DNA of 51,050 bases, taken from the NCBI GenBank assembly GCA_003220935.1, contig QHTT01000069.1, positions 1 through 51,050 of the forward strand. The letters are read 5' to 3'. This document shows positions 46,005 through 51,050 of the stretch, piece after piece; positions within the stretch are counted from its first letter, which is position 1, and each line of letters starts with the position of its first letter. Both the position numbers and the translations under genes were made by a program. Under the pieces are notes generated by a model, which was not told where the DNA came from, searched no databases, and saw nothing but the letters and a program-made list of their open reading frames with translations. Source of the DNA: Gemmatimonadota bacterium. Lineage in GTDB: Bacteria > Gemmatimonadota > Gemmatimonadetes > Gemmatimonadales > GWC2-71-9.

Positions 46005-47308
46005 CCGAGCACTACGTCCGCGACTTCCAGACGTTCGCGAGCAATGGCGCCGCGGGCGCCCCCGCCTGGCTCCGGGAGATCCGCGAGGGCGCGATCGCCC
46101 GGTTCGCCGAGCTCGGCTTCCCGACGATGAAACAGGAGGAGTGGCGCTTTACCAGCGTCGCCCCGATCGCGGAGACGCGATTCACGCTCGCGCCTGCTGC
46201 CCACTCTCCGCTTCCCGCTCCGGCAGAGGTCGAGCGCCTGCAACTCGGAGCGGGCCCCCGCCTCGTGTTCGTGGACGGCGGGTACGTCCGCGGGCTGTCG
46301 TCGCTCGCGGGATTGCCGAACGGCGTGTATGCGGGCAGTCTCGCCGCGGCCCTCCAGGCGGGCCCGAGCGGCGAGCTCGCGCGCGCGCATCTCACCCGGC
46401 TCGCGCACTGGCGCGACAGCGCCTTCGCAGCGCTGAACACGGCGTTCCTGGCGGATGGTGCGTTCGTGCACGTCCCGGCTGGTTGTGTGCTCGCGCAGCC
46501 ACTCGAGGTGGTCTGCGTCGCGACGGCGGGCGGGAGCGACGGGCCGAAGGTCGCACACCCGCGCGGCCTCATCGTGGTCGAGCGGGGCGCGCAGGCGGTG
46601 GTGGTCGAGACCTTCGCCTCGCTCGGGGACGGGGTGCACTGGACCAACGCGGTGAGCGAGGTCGTCGTGGGAGAGGGCGCCCGCGTCGAGTACTACCGCG
46701 TGCAGCGAGAAGGTCGCCGCGGTTATCATGTCGCCACGACACAATCGCGACAGGAGCGCGACAGTTACCTGGGGCTGCACGCCATTACGCTGGGCGGCAC
46801 GCTCGCCCGGCACGACATCACGACCGTGCTCGACGGCACGGGTGCCGAGCTGATCCTGAATGGCTTGTACGTGCTCGGCGGCAGCCAGCATGCCGACCAC
46901 CACACCGTGATCGACCACGCCCGGCCGCATTGCGCCAGTCACGAGTTCTTCAACGGTGTGCTCGCCGAGCGGGCGCACGGCGTATTCACCGGCCGCATCA
47001 TCGTACGGCCCGGCGCCCAGCGCACCGACTCGAAGCAGACGAACAACAACCTGCTCCTCTCGACCGAGGCGCGGGCCGACAGCCAGCCCCAGCTCGAGAT
47101 CCACGCGGACGACGTGAAGTGCACCCATGGCTCGACCGTCGGACCGCTCGACCCGACCGCACTCTATTACCTGCAGAGCCGCGGGCTCTCGCCCGAGACG
47201 GCGCGCAGCCTCCTGACCTACGGCTTCGCGGCCGAGATCCTCGGCCGGATGCGGAGCGCCGACCTGCGGGATCGCCTCGATCGCCTGGTGCGCGCGGAGC
47301 TCGCGTGA
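46001..47308 (+). CDS. sufD: Fe-S cluster assembly protein SufD
   Basis: 435 residues. SufD is the SufB paralogue in the SufBC2D complex. Conserved parts are GFPTMKQEEWRFTSVAPI, HVPAGCVLAQPLEVV, HDITTVLDGTGAELILNGLYV, DHHTVIDHARPHCASHEFFNGVL, VFTGRIIVRPGAQRTDSKQT, CTHGSTVGPLDPTALYYLQSRG and SLLTYGFAAEIL. The His in KCTHGST, required for cluster binding, is present. It overlaps sufC by 4 bases and sufS by 1 base. Confidence 0.97.
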
Positions 47309-48537
47309 TGCTCGACGCCGCCCGGTTGCGCGCCGACTTTCCGCTGCTCGAGCGGCAGGAGAACGGCCGCCGCCTCGTGTACCTGGACAACGCCGCCACG
47401 ACCCAGAAGCCCGCAGCGGTGCTGAACGCGATCGCCGACTACTACCGCACCACCAACGCCAACGTTCACCGCGGGGCGTACAGCCTCGCGATCCGCGCCA
47501 CGGAGGCCTACGAGGCGGCCCGTGCGAAGCTCGGTGGATTCGTAAACGCCTGGGCGCCCGAGGGTGTCGTCTTCACGCGTGGCACGACAGAGGCGATCAA
47601 CCTGGTCGCGGGGTCCTACGGCCGGGCCCACGTCGGGCGGGGCGACACCGTGGTGGTGACGGCGCTGGACCACCACTCGAACCTCGTGCCGTGGCAGATC
47701 CTCTGCCAGGAGAAGGGCGCGACCCTCCGGATGGTGGAGATCACGGAGGATGGTCGCATCGACCTCTCCGACTTCGGGACGGCGCTGGAGCGGCGGCCCA
47801 AGATCGTCGCGTTCCCCTATGTCTCGAACGCGCTCGGCACGGTGAATCCGACGGCGCAGTTGACGCGGCTCGCCCACGCGGTCGGAGCGGCCGTCGTGGT
47901 GGACGGCGCGCAGTCGACGCCCCACGTGAAGGTCGACCTGCAGGCGCTCGACTGCGACTTCTACGCCCTGTCGGGACACAAGATGCTCGCGCCGATGGGC
48001 TCCGGCGCGCTGGTTGCGAAGCCGGAGCTGCTCGAGGCGATGCCGCCCTATCACGGCGGCGGCGAGATGATCTCGCGCGTGTTCGATGACCACTCCACGT
48101 ACAACAAGATCCCGCACAAGTTCGAAGCCGGGACGCCGAACGTGGAGGGCGCAGTCGGGCTCGCCGCCGCCATTGACTACCTGAGCGCGATCGGCCTCGA
48201 GCGGATCGCAGAGCACGAGCAGGCGCTCGCCCAGGCAGCGATCGACCAATTGACGCAGATCGATGGGGTGACCGTGTACGGCCCGCGCGGCCACCGTGCG
48301 GGCGTCGTGTCGTTCACATATGGCGACATCCACCCGCACGACATCGCCACCATCCTCGATCAGGACGGCGTGTGCATCCGGGCCGGCCACCACTGCACTC
48401 AGCCGCTGATGCGCCGGCTCAACGTGCCCGCGACCGCGCGCGCGTCGTTCTACATCTACAACGACCTCGACGACGTCGCCGCCCTCGCCGGCTCGCTGGT
48501 CAAGGCCGGAGCGCTGTTTGGATACGTCCCCGCCTGA
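47308..48537 (+). CDS. sufS: Cysteine desulfurase SufS
   Basis: 409 residues from ATG 47308 (TGATG overlap with sufD). PLP-dependent enzyme that takes sulfur from cysteine. PLP Lys225 is in SGHKMLAP; the active-site Cys363 is in IRAGHHCTQPLM; the conserved YLDNAATTQKP, NVHRGAYSLA, RGTTEAINLVA, HHSNLVPWQ, DGAQSTPH and KFEAGTPN are present. The group II desulfurase type fits SufU-type partners. The SufU gene begins in its last 20 bases. Confidence 0.98.
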   Translation: MLDAARLRADFPLLERQENGRRLVYLDNAATTQKPAAVLNAIADYYRTTNANVHRGAYSLAIRATEAYEAARAKLGGFVNAWAPEGVVFTRGTTEAINLVAGSYGRAHVGRGDTVVVTALDHHSNLVPWQILCQEKGATLRMVEITEDGRIDLSDFGTALERRPKIVAFPYVSNALGTVNPTAQLTRLAHAVGAAVVVDGAQSTPHVKVDLQALDCDFYALSGHKMLAPMGSGALVAKPELLEAMPPYHGGGEMISRVFDDHSTYNKIPHKFEAGTPNVEGAVGLAAAIDYLSAIGLERIAEHEQALAQAAIDQLTQIDGVTVYGPRGHRAGVVSFTYGDIHPHDIATILDQDGVCIRAGHHCTQPLMRRLNVPATARASFYIYNDLDDVAALAGSLVKAGALFGYVPA

Positions 48538-48961
48538 GCCCAGGCTCAGTGCGCTCTACCAGGAGCTGATTCTCGATCACTACCGGCGCCCCCGCAATAA
48601 GGGAGCGCTGGAGGGTGCAACGCACTCGGTATCGCTCAACAACCCGCTGTGCGGTGATGAGATCGACCTGCAGCTGCGCGTGGCCGATGCCGTAATCCGG
48701 GACGTGCGCTTCATCGGCCGGGGCTGCTCCATCAGCCAGGCGTCGGCGTCGATGATGACGCAGCTGCTCAAGGACCGCACGGTCCCTCAGGCGCTCGCCC
48801 TCGCGGCGCGGATGAGCGCGATGATGCAGGGCGACGAGTCTGCGGCGAAAGACAAAGCGCTCGGAGACCTGCGGGCGCTCGCCGGCGTGTCCAAGTTCCC
48901 GGTGCGCATCAAGTGTGCGCTCTTACCCTGGAATGCGCTCACGGACGCTGTGAAGTCGTAG
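48518..48961 (+). CDS. sufU: SufU zinc-dependent sulfur transfer protein
   Basis: 147 residues from TTG 48518, inside the end of sufS; no ATG is available before the conserved start LSALYQELILDHYRRPRNKG. The zinc site is Cys45/Asp47 (NPLCGDEIDL), Cys70 (GRGCSISQASASMM) and Cys133 (RIKCALLPWNAL), the hallmark of SufU rather than IscU (no LPPVK/HSC motif). SufU accepts sulfur from SufS by zinc-ligand swapping. Last gene of the operon; no terminator with a T-run was seen after it. Confidence 0.96.
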   Translation: MDTSPPEPRLSALYQELILDHYRRPRNKGALEGATHSVSLNNPLCGDEIDLQLRVADAVIRDVRFIGRGCSISQASASMMTQLLKDRTVPQALALAARMSAMMQGDESAAKDKALGDLRALAGVSKFPVRIKCALLPWNALTDAVKS

Positions 48962-49296
48962 CCGGGCCGCCGTCCTCCCTCCCTCTGCTCCGGCAGATTA
49001 CCGCCGCACGTCTCTGAGCTTCGCGTAGTTCAAGCAATCAGCTCCACTCTACCAAACGATAGAGGGCGCTCTATCGCACGCTACGCTCCCCGTCGGCGCG
49101 TGTCACTGGCGTGCCACATGACTGGACGACCGCGTACCGTCTGCTCTCGCTGAACCGTGGTACACCTGTTGCGTCAGCTCCACACCCAAGAAGACACGCG
49201 CCTCGGAGTCCGCTGGGGCGCGGCTCGGCCGAGCGCGCGCTGCGTGACGAACGCGAGCCGCGCACACGTTCACTGCGCCTTCTCTGGAGGTGGGTT
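48962..49296. other. Intergenic stretch after the suf operon with a perfect hairpin
   Basis: 335 bases without a credible gene. At 49057-49076 CGATAGAG-ggcg-CTCTATCG forms a perfect 8-bp stem with a 4-base loop. It lies 95 bases after sufU with no T-run, so it could be a weak terminator or an operator. No convincing promoter for the downstream lipoprotein was found. Confidence 0.5.
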
Positions 49297-49551
49297 GTGA
49301 AGCACACCGCTGCGCGTTCCATCGCCCTGCTGCTGCTCCTGACTGCCTGTGCGGACGAGCCCCAGAAGCTGATGGGGCCCGCGCGCCCGGCGATGCAGGT
49401 TTCCTCGGCGCCCGCGCGTTCGACGGTCTGCGCCGCGTACGCCAGGGCATTGGAGCGCGCCCAGGCACGCGCGGCGGCGCGTCCTGGTGTGGCGGGCCTG
49501 CTGCATCACGTGAACGCGCTCAGCGCGGTCATCACTGACGCTTGCCGCTGA
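49297..49551 (+). CDS. Small lipoprotein, unknown function
   Basis: 84 residues from GTG 49297 with GGAGGT five bases upstream (49286-49291). A signal (ARSIALLLLLTAC) ends in a lipobox with Cys near residue 19. The mature part is Ala/Arg-rich with two more Cys (STVCAAYARALER and ITDACR), probably one disulfide or a small helical pair. It lies 8 bp before the large secreted protein on the same strand and may be made with it. Confidence 0.75.
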   Translation: MKHTAARSIALLLLLTACADEPQKLMGPARPAMQVSSAPARSTVCAAYARALERAQARAAARPGVAGLLHHVNALSAVITDACR

Positions 49552-49559
49552 GCCGCGCC

Positions 49560-51050
49560 ATGAATCCTAATGGATGCTTGGCGCGCAGCCTGCGCGCCCT
49601 TGTCACGGTGTGCGGTCTCGGCCTCGGACCGTCTGTTCTGAGCGCGCAAAAGGCGCTGGTCTACTGCCCAGTCGGGATCGATCCCACCGGCTGTACGACG
49701 CTCGTCCAGGCGCTCGGCGATTCCGGCGGTCCCTTCCCGCAGCGCGTGGACATGGGCTACGACGGAACGGCCGGCACGATCAATCTCCCGAGCGCGGACC
49801 TCTCGCCGTATGCAGTGTTCATCGTCCCTGCCCTGGCGGATAACGCCGATGCGAAGCCATATGACCTGTTGCGGACCGCGACGGTGGCCAACCGGCTCCG
49901 CACTGTGCTGCTCGGGCGAATTGCGGTCTGGTCCGGCACACCGGACCAGGGCAGCCTGAGTCGCGCGCAGAAGAACACCCTGGTTCGCAACCTCGCTGCG
50001 TGGGGAGCGGCGAACTACGCCACGTCGGGGTTGAGAGGCCTCGTCGTGCTGCAAGACTATTCGGACTCGGTGGCGCAGCGCTACGCGTGGGTAGCGGCGA
50101 TTTCCCGGCTCGGCGTGACGGCGGACTCCGCGCCCGGGATTTACAGCGAGGTCCAGGCACTGACGGCCACGGCGACCGGGCTCCTGAACAACGGGGGCCA
50201 GCAGCTCGCCTACGCGAACATGGCATCGTTCGGGATCGAGCCCCCCGGGGACTCCTCCGGCGCGACGGCGGACGCCAGGGGCGGGACCTCGGGAGGCCAG
50301 GTAGTGCTGGTCTCCTCGCTGGGGTCCGGGAATGGCGCCGCCACCGTGAAGACGGACCGGGCTGACTACGCCCCGGGCCAGGTCGTAACCATCACCGGCT
50401 CGGGGTGGCACGTTGGTGAAGTCGTCTCGCTCGTGCTGCACGAAGATCCCCCGATCGACACACACCCCACGCTGACGGCGACGGCCGATGCGTCCGGTCA
50501 CGTTTTCAACAACACATTTGCACCGGATGCGCACGACGTCGATGTCAGGTTCTATTTGACCGCCACAGGCCAGGCCTCGGGGTCCGTGGCGCAGGCGACG
50601 TTCACGGATGACAATTTCGCCGTCAGCAGCATTGCGCCGGCGTCTGGTCCGACCTTAGGCGGGACCCCAGTCACGATTACCGGAACCAGCTTCACCAGTG
50701 GCCGGCAGCCGTTCACCGTCGCCTTCGGAACCGGTGCCCCAGTCTCGGCGACCCGTGTGGACAATCAGACGCTGACCGCGACGACGCCGGCCCACACGGC
50801 GGGAATCGTGGATGTCATCGTCACGGGGAACGCAAATCAAGGCAACGCGGCGTCCGTGACACTGACGAATGGCTTCACGTTCACACGGGTGAACCCGACG
50901 GTGAGCTTTACCCTGGCGCCCGTGAGTGCGGTGTACCAGAGCAGCTTCACGGTGGCCAGCTCGACCAACAGTTCGGCGAGTCCGGTCTACGCGTCGGGTC
51001 CGGTTGGGGTGTGCAGCAACGTGGGCACGACGTATACCATGACCAGCGGC
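49560..51050 (+). CDS. Large secreted protein with IPT/TIG-type domains, C-terminus cut by window edge
   Basis: 497 codons are open from ATG 49560 to the right edge. A signal peptide (LVTVCGLGLGPSVLSAQ) is followed by a globular region of about 230 residues not recognised (LSPYAVFIVPALADNADA, LLGRIAVWSGTPDQGSLS). A Ser/Gly-rich linker leads to beta-rich repeats: KTDRADYAPGQVVTITGSGW resembles bacterial Ig/TIG units, and ISSIAPASGPTLGGTPVTI-type sequence (SIAPASGPTLGGTPVTITG) is an IPT/TIG domain near residues 360-440. More beta repeats begin as the sequence ends. Probably a surface or secreted adhesin-like protein; function unknown. Confidence 0.85.
   Translation, partial: MNPNGCLARSLRALVTVCGLGLGPSVLSAQKALVYCPVGIDPTGCTTLVQALGDSGGPFPQRVDMGYDGTAGTINLPSADLSPYAVFIVPALADNADAKPYDLLRTATVANRLRTVLLGRIAVWSGTPDQGSLSRAQKNTLVRNLAAWGAANYATSGLRGLVVLQDYSDSVAQRYAWVAAISRLGVTADSAPGIYSEVQALTATATGLLNNGGQQLAYANMASFGIEPPGDSSGATADARGGTSGGQVVLVSSLGSGNGAATVKTDRADYAPGQVVTITGSGWHVGEVVSLVLHEDPPIDTHPTLTATADASGHVFNNTFAPDAHDVDVRFYLTATGQASGSVAQATFTDDNFAVSSIAPASGPTLGGTPVTITGTSFTSGRQPFTVAFGTGAPVSATRVDNQTLTATTPAHTAGIVDVIVTGNANQGNAASVTLTNGFTFTRVNPTVSFTLAPVSAVYQSSFTVASSTNSSASPVYASGPVGVCSNVGTTYTMTSG

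Overview
The window is high-GC bacterial DNA (by eye roughly two thirds or more G+C) with densely packed genes, many GTG and a few TTG starts, and frequent 4-base ATGA/GTGA stop-start overlaps. Several features together suggest the phylum Gemmatimonadota or a close relative: a high density of Hanks-type Ser/Thr kinases, TolB/TPR-type exported proteins, a GWxTD-domain lipoprotein, a SUF-only Fe-S system and PPC/IPT-type secreted proteins. This placement is inference; there is no rRNA gene here. I saw no tRNA, CRISPR array, insertion sequence, integrase or phage gene. Both window edges cut through a gene.

Layout. 1-7487 (minus strand): a five-gene array, read in transcription order as soluble kinase, exported TolB-like/TPR protein, small membrane protein with a Cys-rich tail, membrane kinase with an extracytoplasmic FGE-like domain, and a lipoprotein cut by the left edge. 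7690-10358: macrodomain hydrolase, M28 peptidase with a small membrane protein, and an AraC-type regulator. 10359-13671 (minus): kinase, pyrE and a multi-TM methyl-accepting protein. 13713-21335 (plus): GWxTD lipoprotein, Slt transglycosylase, cspA with a clear terminator, polA, a type IV pilin and a DUF4031 protein. 21399-28932: MMPL transporter, matrixin-type protease, AmrS-like radical SAM enzyme, serine hydrolase, DCC-family protein, SufT-like protein, RNase D and a 56-residue protein. 28960-31461: PLP enzyme, thioesterase-alpha/beta hydrolase fusion and 7Fe ferredoxin. 31601-34057: site-2 protease plus Zn-ribbon membrane protein, divergent from a short TetR regulator that has two matching operator-like sites. 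34090-39741: M90-type peptidase, cyclase-family hydrolase, a PPC-repeat lipoprotein whose frame is scrambled over about 100 bases, and an S41 peptidase.

39774-43038: thiC under a TPP riboswitch, an ArsR-type thiol-metal regulator with a possible 12-residue Cys-rich peptide at its end, peptide deformylase and a MobA-like nucleotidyltransferase. 43121-48961: a complete sufR-sufB-sufC-sufD-sufS-sufU operon with a good promoter and an inverted repeat in front. The right end holds a short lipoprotein and a large secreted IPT/TIG-type protein that runs off the window.

How the parts relate. The SUF operon, with the distant SufT-like gene, would supply Fe-S clusters to ThiC, AmrS and the ferredoxin, and SufR probably senses cluster status. 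The kinase array looks like a signalling unit spanning the inner membrane. I did not find an obvious defence or biosynthetic system. The least conventional elements are the split kinase/TPR array, the twin TetR sites 52 bp apart, the ArsR-linked Cys peptide, the thioesterase-hydrolase fusion, a DNA polymerase I with a degraded proofreading site, and the triple frame change in the PPC-repeat gene.
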